From Linepithema humile (lineage: Eukaryota > Arthropoda > Insecta > Hymenoptera > Formicidae): DNA of 64,000 nt. The notes below the pieces were generated by a model. That model was not told the origin of the DNA. It saw only the letters and a list, made by a program, of their open reading frames with translations, and did not search any database. Location: positions 21,650,532 through 21,714,531 of the forward strand of contig NC_090131.1 in the NCBI RefSeq assembly GCF_040581485.1. The letters run 5' to 3'. The position numbers and the translations under genes are program-made. Position 1 is the first letter of the stretch. Each line of letters starts with the position of its first letter. Below, piece by piece: positions 32,301 through 45,040 of this stretch.

Positions 32301-33094
32301 TTATATTTGTGCGAACTTTGGTGGTAACGAGAGACGGGGAGTTGTTGAGTAGCGTTAAATTAGCATTTAATCACGAGAAATTTTTTTGAGGATGAAGATT
32401 ACCGCATTGCGAACATAATCGGCGCGGGCGTGCGTCTAGATGGAATTTATTATAGCTCCGCGGTGCACATGGGAGTCGCGTGTGTCATTAATCAGTTCCG
32501 TCACATCTCGGAGACACGATAGATTGCCTTTAATCATTCTAATTAGCAATATATTCGAAGATTATAAAGTAGCCAAGGCGGTGCGAGACGGTGGCGCGGA
32601 GATACGCTATTGCGGAGGATTTATGAAATTGAAACGACAAAGTCGGGCGATGCAGTTCCGCTAACATGAATTTTAATTCCTGTCCACTCTTAATTAACTT
32701 ACATAAATTATAGGATAGCCCTATAATTTCGTCGACGTTGAATAATCGTCCACCTGTCACAACTTAGTTAACACTTCTCTCCCGCTCTCCTCCTGACCGA
32801 GGGAACATATACACGCGCTCGGCCGAAGGAGCGGAGAAATTGCAGTAAGATAAATTAGCCGGAATAAAGTATATTTCTTTTTCTTTTTTTTTTTTCCATT
32901 ATAAGTACCCCCAACGCGCATTGTTCGGGGGCGAGACCGAAATAAAATAAGTGGACGCGCGAGCTTTTGGCACGGAGTGTACCGCGCGAGGTGACGCGAA
33001 CTTTTGTACAATGTTGTACGCGACCCACCTCCCTCCTCCTTCCCTACTCTGCCCCCTTCCACCCTAAACCCTCCTAGCCACCCCGTGTTACGGA

Positions 33095-33138
33095 GGGTGG
33101 GTCGGGGTATGAGGGAGGCAGGGGGGCGGGAGAAGGGG
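33095..33138 (+). other. G-quadruplex motif
   Basis: Seven runs of three or more G (starting 33095, 33099, 33104, 33113, 33121, 33128 and 33135) with loops of one to five bases satisfy the standard G3N1-7 rule. The plus strand just upstream (33024-33084) is C-rich. Confidence 0.8.
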
Positions 33139-35980
33139 AAAGAGTGAACGGAGGTTCTCATATTTCCAGTGTTTTAATTTTTCACGATATCTCTCCGCAC
33201 TGCTGTCTGCAAATTATTTGTCATCCTCCGTTCTACGCCCTTCGCCTTTTAGCACGGTCGGGTGCCGTTCTTTTGTTGATTCCTTCAGAGGACGAGATGC
33301 AGAGGCGGACGAAGGACTCGATTGTCGCGACGTGACGCTCGGATCGATAGTTAACGCGTGTTAAAGATGGCACAAAAATTGCAGCAATTTCACAAACCTC
33401 GCGAAAACGCTCTCTTTTTCCGCCTCGTTGTATCTTCTTTGTACGTGTAAGGAAATCATTTATTCTTTATTGTACTCGCGGGTGATATCATCATATAGGT
33501 GAAATTTTTATAATGATTGCCGTAGTTATACGACAACTGTTCCAGAGTTTGAATTACTGTACATAGAATGAAACATAGAGAACTTTGCAGAACGTAAAAA
33601 CACGTTAACAGTTAATATTACAACAAGACTTAACTTTTAATTATTTTGTAATTACATATTAAATATGCAATTATAATTATACATTAATTATAATTTTAGA
33701 ATTAAATGCATACATAATTATTAAATATTAAATTATAAAAATATTAAAACAACGAATCGTTAAGAATAAAATATAAACAATATAATATAATAAATTATGT
33801 CGGGTTTACTCTGAGATATTTTAGCAACTATTGCGATATGTCAAATTTCTTTTCAATTATTAGAAGAAACGTTACTTATTCTTATTTGTCAAATGTGAAA
33901 CAACATGTTAAAGGTATTCGCGCGCGAATCTCGATATTCGCTAAAGTTCTCGACAATATTAGGCAGACAGGATAAAAAGCTTGTTTTTCTACAAGGCACT
34001 CGTTGAGAACCACTTCGGTTTCCTTCTCCTTTTTACTTCTCCTTCGGTGGTAGGGACAGAGAGAAGGGACGAGAAGTGAGAGAGAGAGGAAGAACGCGAC
34101 GGCAGGAGGAGGCGTTGGTTGGTCGGTCGGTCGCTCGGTCGGACCCTCGGTCTCGGGCCGAAGCAGCTCTCCGCTCGTGCGTCCGCCACCGCCGTTTACA
34201 CTTTCGCGTGCAAAGGGATCCCTTCGGAACGTCGGGGATCTCCGGCGGCAGCGGCAGCAGGCGCGTTTTGTTACCGTTTGTCTCAGGTCGTGGTTGAGCC
34301 CGCGGTTCCACGCCGTTACTCCCGCCACGTTTCAGAAAACAACGAGCAGAAATTCGGATCGCTGTGAAACGATTTTTCCTCTTTCTTTTTTTCTCTTTTG
34401 ATTTCTCTCGGAAGATGCAGCGAGAGAAGCGAGCAGCCGTTTCGTTTCGTATCACGCCAACTGCTGCGGTGACACGTAAATCGCGCAAGCACTCGAAGAA
34501 ATATCTGATATACACGGCCAGAGAAATTTTGCCACACGTGAAATGGATTGTTTTCGGGAGATTTACGCGAAGATAGCTTGCTGATGAACCTTCGTCGTAA
34601 TCTTTTATTTTCGAGGGATATGTAAAGTTCTGCGCGAATCTCTTTGGTAAGATAAGTCAAGCTTGGGACTCGTTTCGCAGTTGGCTCGCAAAAAAAATAT
34701 AATAGTTAATATTTTTGCAAGAATGACTATTTATTTGGTTTCATTGATAAGTGAGTTAAAGCCAAGAATAATGAGACAAAGACTAATTAAAAAAAATGGA
34801 TAGATTTTTATTTGTATCGAGCTATTTAAATTACAAAATTATTTAATTTTTCGTATAGTTTTTGACAATGAGTTATTAACGAAGAATATTTGGAAATTAT
34901 GTAATTACAAGGAGCACTTGATTTTCTTATTTGATATTTAAATAATAATATTTCTACATGTAAAATATAGAGTACGGATGGTGTTTTTACAGGGTCATTT
35001 AATACTGTACAGCGTCACCGAGATGCAGCTGCATAGAAAACGCGTATAAGTTGCATCGCACTTGGAAATGGCAACGAGGCGCCATGTATCAGACAGTGTC
35101 TCGACCTGCCTTGAATTTATGGTTGATAATTTTCTCGGGCTGCAACTTGTTTCCCCTGGCTCGAATATCTCGCCCTTCTTACGCGGGTATTTCCTTGCTT
35201 GCTGCCTTGGTAGCAACTTGTTCGTACTATACGGCAGTCGTATTGGTATTCGTCCGCTTACGACCAACTTCCTCCGCTGCATTGAAATCACTCCTGACTT
35301 CCAAACTGTCGCGTTACAGGCTCAAAGTTGATAAAGATTACCCTGTATACTCCTGTATATACGTAGTATCGTTTAAACAGCACAGGTACCCGCAATGTGT
35401 GCCGAATCTTTTTGATTTAAGATTTTTTCACGGCACGGATAAGCTTTTTAAATAATATACTCTCGCAAGTAACGTCGTTCGGAGAAATTATTTTTTAATG
35501 CAAACAGCAATGCAAATTTCCACCCCTGTAATCTCGCCGATGACGAATGTTTTCGCCGACGATGTTGGACGTTATCGAGAGAAATGCATTTTGCGCGAGG
35601 GAATTCTCGCGATAGGAGCGCGCGTGGCCCACGATCGATGCATGGAAAATCGTTGAGAAATGATTTATTGATCGTCCTTTAGATTCGCGCTCTTTGCGTG
35701 CATTATTAGCTGCGACGGCAGTGCGTCGAGGAAAAGAGATAGTATTGATTTTTACCGATATTTAGCCGTGGAATTATCCCCTCTCCCCCTCCCCCGTTTC
35801 TCTTTCTCGCTCTTTCTCTTTCGCTCTTTATGGCTGCCGCCTTCCTTTCCCTTACTCCCCTACGCCTCCTTTCTACCTCACCCCGCCGTTTCGCTCACCT
35901 TCCCCTTCGCTTCGCGCGTCCTGGCTCCATCGTTCCTTTCGAGCCACCCTCCGCAGGCAGCACCCTTCGCGTATCTCGAA

Positions 35981-36019
35981 GGAGAGAGAAAGAGAGAAGG
36001 AGAGAGAGAGAGAGAGAGG
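35981..36019 (+). repeat. GA-rich microsatellite
   Basis: GGAGAGAGAAAGAGAGAAGG followed by nine GA units. Confidence 0.85.
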
Positions 36020-36599
36020 AGCTGGGTGCCAGAGATAGAAAATCTGAATACCTATGACCCGGAAGGAACGTTTCTATGCTAAGTGCGCGTTGAGCAACGA
36101 CGAAAAAACTAGGTTTCTTCTCTCGAACGTGGTTCCGCTTAACAACATCCATACCACTTCTTGGAGTTTCCAACTTTCCGAAGTGCTGTTGTGAGATAAA
36201 TTTGTTCCGGAAATTATAAACAATAAAGAGAGATCTCTTTATTATTTGGGGTCTCTCGTATGGGTTCCGCTTTCTTGTTTTATTTTCATGCTTTTCAACG
36301 AGCCGTCGGCGCGATTCTAATAGAACTTCAACTATCGCATAGAAATTTAGGAAATAATTATTAATCAACGTAAAATTATCATTAAATTATTAATAGTTCA
36401 GTCAGAAGGAGTTTTGTGTTTAATTTATTAAATTAAATATTTTAATGATCTTTTTTTGTTCCGTAATGATACAAGTTGACGTTTGACTGAAACTCAGCGG
36501 TGCATCGGCACTCTGCGTTAACGATAAATTATTGACTCCTCGCGCTCGGGTGCATTATATCGCCACTTGGTGGGGGATGTGAACCCCTTCAGGATCACC

Positions 36600-36638
36600 T
36601 TTCTTTCTTTCTTTCTTTTTTTTTTTTTTTTTTTTTTT
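36600..36638 (+). repeat. (TTTC)n followed by poly-T
   Basis: Four TTTC units lead into a run of 22 T. It may mark the poly-A tail end of an old retroposed sequence on the minus strand, but no body was recognised. Confidence 0.8.
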
Positions 36639-39600
36639 GTTACCTCTGGCGACCTCTGCCGACCCTGATGGAGAACTCCGCAAGGATCTCCACGGATATG
36701 GCAGCTCCGCCACGGTGTAATCGGCGTTGGTATACGAGCGTAGGTAGCAGAGTCGCAGAGGGGGAGAAACCCCTAATTTATAGAGCTAAGAGAGAAAGAG
36801 AGAGAGCGAGGACGAGAGAAAGAGGGGACGAAACGGCACCAGCCGGAATCGGGGTGAGAAGGGAAGGGGTGAACGGGCGCCTCTTACTAAAATTCAAAAG
36901 TTCCTCGTCGGAGTTTACGATGCCGTCTAGCCGGCGCGTCGCTGAGATTCTCCATCTCCACCGTTTTCTCCGGCTTCTTTCTCGCTCTTTCTCTTTCTCT
37001 CGTATCTTTTCTAAATGTTCTTCTCGTCTGCATGTATATACATTATGTACATTATGTACGTTACATGAATGAATGTATGTATGATGCGAGCAAATCTTAA
37101 TTTAGGATAAAGTACGTCACTCCATGAGCTTTCTTTTCTTGAATTTAGCAACGAACGTTTGCCATTTGGGTATTTTTGGAGAGCGCGCGATTTTTTCTGG
37201 CCTCGGTTGAAGAACTTTATTTACAGGAATTGAAAAAATATTGGACCATTTTGTCGCGTTTATACGGTTATGGTTTATCGCGGGAAATTCGCGCGCAACT
37301 TGCGGCCCAGGTTTGTGGCGATTGTCAGAAACGCGGTTCAATTCATTTGCTGTATTGCGAGGTAACGCTATTTTTCGCAATAGTGCGCGGTTTTGGTTTG
37401 TTTCCGAAGTTATTTCAATTGCTCGAACCTCTCAGTTTTCTCCAACTATATATTTGTACAGGCGAAGCATTCTACACGCCGGATGAAGTTGCAAATTGGC
37501 AGTATAAGATCGAGAGAGATATTTAATTTTCTCTCTTTTTTTCCACTCCATTTTACGGCGACATTTTGCTGTAACTTGAAATAATCTATGTATTGTAAAA
37601 TTGTCAAAATCATGTAAAGTGTTTAAGCAATGGAAGAAGTTCAGGCTTATGTTGCTGTCACATTGTCCGCTGTTACATTGTCAGTCACCTTAACGCTCTT
37701 TCTAAAGAAGAGATTAATCGCTTTATTCGACTGAAAGGCCAGAGGCGCGCAAAGCATCCGCATTAGTATACATTTATGTCGAGCACCTTTTGTACATCTT
37801 AAAGGAAATTACGCCAGTGACGCCGTCGCTAATTCAACTTGAGAGGCCCGTCTCGTTAGAACGACATTACCTGGTCGCCAACCGAAAGGGGAAGGGACTA
37901 TCATAAACCTATATCGACCATCATAAACCGTTTTACTCCCGTTGACCCGTCAGAGGGTTCTCGGCGAATTTTAATCTTGGTATGAAACAATGATAGCCCG
38001 GACTTGACTAACGAGCCATTAAGACTTGAACATTAACTGTGGTCGCGTAATTACTTCATCACGTAATTATGTAGAGCGTTAGGAAAATTTTGTCGTATAT
38101 ATATATATCTTTATATATCTAAGAAAAGATTATACGATCAGTCGAAAAACAAAATTTAATTGCTGTCAGAATCAGCGTCGATGCGATGTTGAGAGATGAT
38201 CAGTCGCAACGCAATACCTATGCTGCGACGCAATATGCGTCGATAGGTAGCCATGTGCGCGCCATAGGTCCTCCAACGTCTGTTGCCCCCTTTATGTCGA
38301 CGCCGTCACTAAGGCATGAGTCACTCCGCGATTCCGCGCACAATCGCACATCTGGTCACGCACGGATTGTCCTGATTCCCAGGACGCGCTGCACCCAGCT
38401 TCTTACTTCCGCATATGCGACTCACGCGGTGCACCAAGGTGTCTCGCTGCGGGATACACCTCGTTATGTCGGTTTAGGTCCCTTAGATATTTGCACGACG
38501 GAAAGTTACGCAGATATTTGCGATGCTTTTTATTAATCCGCTCAGTCCGATCTACAAATGACGATGTTTTCTTTCCGCTGCAATCAAGAGTAAATTGTAT
38601 GAAAATCAAGCTGCATTATAACGAGTGCAAACATCTTATTTTCTTATATATTACCCTGATTTTTATTTCAAATAAATTTCTTCATCGTGATACAGCCATT
38701 TTTACCAACAGAATATTTTCTTGCTTTATTGCTAATACTTAATTTTATAAACTTCATAATTGTGATTATTGATAAGACCCGACCAGTGTACAAGCGGAGA
38801 AACCGAGGATAATAATAGACATTTACTAAATTGTAAATAATAATGAGAGACTAATGATAATAGTAAATTAATAATGTATCTAGATAATACGCGCCTTTCC
38901 TCCACTGTAATTTTCTAGTGCGATTTGTTCCGGCATCTTTTAAAAAAATGCAGACTACTCGCCTTAATTGCCGCGCCTTTCACGAGGAATTACTCGCTCG
39001 CTTAAAAATTTCTCTGTTCTATCAGATAATTGGTAATACGTACTTTAGACCGTATCATTGCAATCGAATGTCAAATATGCAACCTTTGTATGTTTTTTAA
39101 CATTTTATTATTGAATATTGCATAGCTCGCTTCAGTAGCTCGCGACCGTGTTAAGAAAAATTTGAGAAATTGAAATAATTGAGAGCGGTTCGCTGTCTTC
39201 GAAAACACCGCAGCGTGTGCTAATTGTCTCCACGGTTGTTTTCGTCAATATACTTTCGATCATTTTCTTTTTAATTGGCACTTAGCTGTTGTATTTATTG
39301 ACGCGAGACGTAATACGTATTGTCCTCGAGATCGCGAGTACAACGAGCCACGGCCTTTTGTCATTAATTTGTTTTTCATTTATTGGACAACAACACAAAA
39401 AATATAGCCACTTCAGAAATATCGACTTCAGAAATATAGTTATAAAAAAATAAAAACACAATAAATAATTTACTCAGTTTTTCAGTTCGCAACTGACTGT
39501 TTGCGAATTGAGAGGTAGTATCGCTTGTCAAATCAGGAAATACAAGTTTGCAAAATAAAATTAAAATGTTGATTTTTGTAAGGAGAACATGTTTATTCCA

Positions 39601-42600
39601 GAGTTTGCGCTAAAAACTCTTTTGTTCAGAATTTCCACATATTATATATATTTTTTTTAATGGAAGCGCTATACATATAAAATATAGAGAAAGCGAGAGT
39701 GAAAGAAATGCTGTAATGCGTTATCTGTGACACGAATACAATGGTATTTGTGCTAATTGCGCACGAAGCCGGTCGAGGGGATGATCCCGAGGGAGGAAGA
39801 GGACGCAGGTGGGATAAGCGACAATGACAAACACCTTTTTTTCGTGATTCGAAAAGTTACGAGGTTATTAGCGCGTGTTCTTAGGTTTTGAGAAATATAC
39901 ACACGTAGTCTTCGCGTAATTTCTTCGTCTCACACTTTGTACTTAAGAATAGCGCTTAACGCATCGTTACGCACGTTTCATCGGTTTTTCGTCTTCCCGG
40001 ACATCTCTTCTTCATCGAGTGGCCGTAGTCTCCCTTTCTCAACGAATGCGACGTGAGCCATTAGCGCAGGTCACGGCGTTATTAAAGACAATGAAGCAAA
40101 CTTTATACGGGCGGGGGTACGGGGCCAATTACTTGGCAATTAGTCGAGCGAGCAACAAGTGAGCATCGCCACGGACCTCTCTCTTTCTCTCCCTCTATCT
40201 CTCTTCCTCTCGCGACTCCTTCCTCCGCTCTCTTCGTCTTCTCGGCCCACCTTCTCCGTTCGTTTCTCCGTCGTGGGCCGACATCGCCTTCCTCGAGATA
40301 GGTCGCGAAATACGCGGGAAAGCGTGTTTTCCGATTGTCGATCGACTTGTTCAACTCTCGTGTCGATCCCGTCATCTCAATCACATCCTTCGCACTCGCA
40401 CCTGATGAAAGAAATTATTTTCAAAATCAAATAATGTATTTTTAGTCTTTTCATTTATAATTTATAAATGCGATTTATAAAAGAAAAATTTTTTGTATTA
40501 AAAGAATTTTTATACACATTTTTTTATAAACATTCTGAGATATTTGTTAAGTTCGTTATTCATTTTCTCATTATTGCTATTACAATGATTTATTTTTATG
40601 CTTCCTATTTATTGAAGAAATTGATCGATACAATCTACTTTTACTTTTTATTATTTTCTATATCTATAATTTGGCAAAAATTATAGAGAATTTTAAGCAT
40701 TAAAACGAAATCCGTTCGTGCTATTTAAAGGATCGAGTGATTTATGAAGGATATTTTCCTTTCTTCTTATCCAATGATAACGCATCTTGGAAAGTTGAGA
40801 TATAAATAAAGCGGGGTGACAATCCTTTTCGCTGAATAAGAGGGTTGCACGTAGCGGTGACGGGCCGAGGGCGCATAATTCTAATTATAATTTTTAGCAG
40901 GTCACACCTACTTCTCCTACGCGGTGCTTGACGAGGTGGCCAAGCGTGGGCGAGAGTCGCGGTACACCTCGAAAAGCTCATCCTGCGCACTTTCGCGTTC
41001 GCGATTTTTGACCCACACTCCGACTACCGCGTTATATACATCCTTGAGCATTCACGTACGTAGACACCGGAGGGGGTGGTAAAGGGTTGCGGGTACACTC
41101 CAGCTCAGAAGTTGTCGCGTCTTCTAATTGGAGATAGTTGTGCAATTTAGATTTTACTTTTTAAAAATTATCTCTTTAACTGCTGCTTCTTTAAATTACA
41201 GTTACATATTTTACTCCGAATATTCTATTCTGGTTGTGACAAAAGTAATCAATGCATTTTAAGTCGATTCAAATTTTATATAGTAATGTATGCTTTTGAT
41301 AATATCAAAATGCAAATTTGCAATTATACAGCATCAAATATAGAGAAATAATGCATTAAAACTTTTGTAAAATAAAAGAGAGCATTATACGAAAAGCATA
41401 CATCTAAAATCATTTCTTAATGATTGGTTTTTAAATGCTTACTTGTGAATATATTGTTTACCTTCGAGACGCGCTTCATCAGCAGAGTTTCATTACGCTG
41501 AAATAGGCAATTAGTAGCGATTAGCGTTGCAAGTATACGTTACGTCAATCGTTCTGACATTTCTGCGAAATCGCTGTGAAACGTTGTTTTTTTTTACTGA
41601 ATGTCAAGTTAAAAATTAACGGCATATTTTTATTTTTAATTTTCTTCTTTTTTTCTAAAAAGAACAATTTTCTACCGCTAATACAATAAACATTTACCAC
41701 TCTACATAATCGCTTGTTTCTCGCACTTTTTGTTTGCTCATGAATTTTTTCTGACAAATATTCAACATGAGTACTCGACGACTTGAAAAAGCCAGCCCCT
41801 TTCGGGATACATGAATTAATAATACGAGTTTTTCGTGTTTGGGATTTCGTGCGTTAACTTTTCAATTTGAAATAACATTTATTTAAAAATTGCTACCGGA
41901 AATCTTGGCACAAAAAATCTTGAAAGCAAAACAAGATATGTTAATTTTAATAAAAATTTTATAAAAATTTTTCTAGACTAAAATAAATTTAAAAAATATA
42001 TATTTTATACATACCCGCTGTTGGATCGTTAAATTCCGTATGTTACGTGGACGGTAATAATTGCATATATGTAGGTAGCAACCGTTTTAATATTATTACG
42101 ATTGATTACAAACGTAACGGATTTATATTGCGATACTTGTATATTATGCACTCGTACATTATGAACGTCAAAATTGCGCTAAATCGAAGAACGCCATTGC
42201 GTAATAATCGTCGAGTGGATTCCGTTCGTCACATTCCAATCACATATCTACCAGAAAAGGCCAGAATCCGAAACGTATGAGCGTATGTGCGTGCATGCGC
42301 CGCAGTTAAACCGCTGAACCGATCGACGGGAAAATTGGCCGAAAAATTCAGAATCCAATACGGGCGCGATACGCGGATTTACGGATTGCCACATTGTGGA
42401 TCTCGCGACCGAATCCCGCGAGTTGAATTTTCGCCCGAAAATAGTCGCTACTCTCGACGGATCTCTCGCGGAGATCGCAAAAAATTCGCGAATAAAATTT
42501 CGCTATCTCAAAAAGCGGCGGGAAATTTCGCATTTAATTATTTCGAGCGAACCAATTTACGAAGCGGAAGCCCGCATATTTATTGTACAGTCCGGAACAG

Positions 42601-42839
42601 AATCCGGAAGTCAGTGCCCGGTGCTGCTTCGTGCGATAAAAAATTCTCACGACACGATCGCAGCGGGGTTACTTCTGAAGTGCGTGTTACACCGGAAATT
42701 GATAGAACGTCCGCGAGTTGTCGTAAATTCTTGACCGAATCTCTTCTCGTCGAAAATGTTTCGTATTACTGGTTCGTGGGCTCGATGCGAGGTGAATCAC
42801 GAGGAAGTAGTGTGACATTGATCATACCTCCGGCACACG

Positions 42840-42871
42840 GATGCAAAAGTCCACCCGGCTACTTTTGCATC
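42840..42871. repeat. Perfect 11-bp hairpin containing octamer-like ATGCAAAA
   Basis: GATGCAAAAGT (42840-42850) and ACTTTTGCATC (42861-42871) are exact complements around a 10-base loop. Each arm carries ATGCAAAA, one base from the POU octamer ATGCAAAT. Confidence 0.85.
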
Positions 42872-42892
42872 GCTCTGTACCCGGCAACCCCC

Positions 42893-42917
42893 GGGGGTGG
42901 TGGGCGGAGGGATGGGG
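42893..42917 (+). other. G-quadruplex motif
   Basis: Four G runs (42893-42897, 42902-42904, 42909-42911, 42914-42917) with loops of four, four and two bases. It lies between the 42840 hairpin and the X-box. Confidence 0.7.
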
Positions 42918-42966
42918 CTGCGGCGGGCGTTTTTCAAATAATTACATCGGGCTGCGGTGGTGGTGG

Positions 42967-42980
42967 GTCGCCATGGCAAC
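42967..42980. promoter_or_regulatory. RFX-type X-box
   Basis: GTCGCCATGGCAAC matches the consensus GTHNYYATRRNAAC at every position. RFX factors (DAF-19 in worms, Rfx in flies) bind this site upstream of ciliary genes. Here no gene start is known nearby, so its target is open. Confidence 0.55.
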
Positions 42981-42986
42981 CGCAGT

Positions 42987-43013
42987 GCCTTCAGCATCCT
43001 ACGACTGAAGGCA
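42987..43013. repeat. Short inverted repeat beside the X-box
   Basis: GCCTTCAG and CTGAAGGC are exact complements around about ten bases. It is followed by a direct repeat of CAACCGAG. Confidence 0.75.
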
Positions 43014-43918
43014 ACCGAGCAACCGAGCGGCGCAACCCGGTTCTCTTGCTGCGGACTTCGGAATCCGGGTGCGCGCACAGATCGGTCGGGGACGGTTTTC
43101 GCGGACATTAACGGTGCGCGTTCGCACCGTCGCTGATGGAATTGAATAAACAACCGAGGATTGGTAATCCGCGAATGTACTTTCCGCGTTTTTTGCGAAC
43201 TCTCTAATAAAATATCTCTTCTCTTGTGATTATTTCATTTTGGTAATATTTCTCGTTTGTTAAGTATCTCTTGTTTAATTAATTAATGATTGGGAGGTGG
43301 TAAGTGACGTTGCTACATTTACATTTTTAATACATGTACAATATTTTATTATCGATTCTAAAGTTCAATTGATGGTCGCGCGGTAGCGCATTCTAATATT
43401 GCATACGAACCTTTTACTCACTGAGCTAATTTCGCTAATTATCATAGTATAATTTATGGATAATAATTAAACATCTTGCTAATTAAGCGTGAAATTAAAT
43501 TTCTGTTTCAATTTTCTCCCATTTGTAGTTAAAAAATTATTAACATTACAATTTAGAAATAACCGCCATTTTTTAACTTGGACTTTTACTATGTAACTAG
43601 AGTGCGTTAAATCTAAGACGACCTACTTGTATTACACGGTGAAACGCATCATAGTGCGTAGTAAGAGTTTTTTATTTGGAGATAGCGCTTTTGGGAACGT
43701 CATTTCTAAAATATATATGGAATATTATATTTCCAGATGCATATATGTAATTTGTATTATTACGATTTTGATGCAAGCGAGAAATATGCGAGAATAATTA
43801 TTAAGAGAATTATACGAGAATAAATATTAAATTGATATAATGTAATTTAATTAACAATAAAACTCACATAAATTTTGCGGGAATTATATTTCGCAAGGAT
43901 TTTTTTCTCGTTATACAA

Positions 43919-43960
43919 TTTATCATTTGTATCAGAAGATTTATCATTCGTATCAGAAGA
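43919..43960 (+). repeat. 21-bp tandem duplication
   Basis: TTTATCATTTGTATCAGAAGA (43919-43939) is followed directly by a copy with a single T to C change (43940-43960). Confidence 0.85.
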
Positions 43961-44759
43961 TTTGCTTCGGTGAATAGCTCTTATGTCGCCTAGTGCGATA
44001 CAGAATTGTATATCTGAGACTTCGACATAACACGGCCTTGACTTCTTCGTGAAGTTTGCCAGGCCACTTCACGCGCACGCAACTTGTTCTGACACGAGGG
44101 CCTCGTGGCTATTTCGCGATCATAAATACTAAATGCGGTTGACTCACGGGGGCAGCGCACTGTACGAAGATAACTTCTATCTACTAGATAATACTGAAAT
44201 TAGGTCGTGTAAAAATTATGGTGGATATGTAAAACTTTTCGAGGAAAAATCTCGAAGTCTACCTTATTCGTGGAAATAAGTTTTTGAATACATTTTTAAA
44301 TATATTTTTCTTTTTTTATGTATTTTAAGTAAACAATTAAATAAGTATAGTACATCATTGCTGTTTAAATAAACTATTACTTAATTAAAAATAAAATAAT
44401 TTTTCGGGACTTAAATCTTGCCGTATTAACATTTTTGTTATGTGGTTTTGTCATTAAATATAAAAAAATACTTGCGCGTGAAATAACGATGCGTTATTTA
44501 TATATACATCTATTAATGCTCATCGGATATTCCGAGTGTACTTTGTAGGAGAGACTTTGTAGCAAATCAGAGCTGTTGCTTAGTCCGTAACTTAGTGTAG
44601 AAACTTAGCCGAAACGTCGGGAGGACTTTACGGTACGTCAGCGTTACGAATGCTAGGTACTCATGGCGTCACCTTCTCCTACCTTCGACGGCTCACTCGA
44701 CCTACTATGTACCTACACATCTAAACTAACGTGCTATGGGTCAAGCGGAACTCGAGTGA

Positions 44760-45008
44760 GCTTCGACAGTGAAGGAGAGAGAAGGAGAGTAAAGAGAAAT
44801 ACATAAAAAGAGACAAACAGAGAGCAAAACGAACGAGAGCGTTGAGATAAGAACGCAAGGTAGAAATAGCAAGAGAGGCGTGTAGAAAATGCGAGAAGAA
44901 GAGATTGCTGAGAAGGAAAACGTGAGGATGCAATAGAGAGGGAGAAAAAGGGAGATTAGAGTAAGGGAAAGAGACAGAGAGCGAGAGAGAAAGAGAGAGA
45001 GAGAAGGG
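44760..45008 (+). repeat. Long purine-rich tract
   Basis: About 250 bases dominated by G and A on the plus strand, ending in a GA microsatellite (about 44975-45004). It yields Leu/Ser-rich shadow ORFs on the minus strand. Such tracts can adopt triplex DNA and bind GAGA-type factors. Confidence 0.8.
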
Positions 45009-45023
45009 TGGGCCGATGGAGTG

Positions 45024-45040
45024 GGGTCAGTTCGTGACCC
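45024..45040. promoter_or_regulatory. Inverted GGGTCA/TGACCC pair, 5-base spacer
   Basis: GGGTCA GTTCG TGACCC resembles two nuclear-receptor half-sites arranged as an inverted repeat. The spacing of five is not the IR1 of the classical ecdysone element, so the binding factor is unclear. Confidence 0.4.

Noticed and set aside
42287..43111. 274-codon plus-strand ORF, the longest outside ARID5
   Set aside because: It begins with GTG, has no ATG until near residue 167, shows no domain, and lies in CpG-rich DNA where stops are rare. No fitting splice sites were seen.
43374..43440. tRNA-like string (GGTCGCGCGGTAGCGCATT on plus, TTAGCTCAGTGAGTAAAAGGTTCG on minus)
   Set aside because: A-box-like pieces occur on both strands, but no proper T-arm, acceptor pairing or full cloverleaf can be drawn. 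At most a decayed tRNA-derived fragment.
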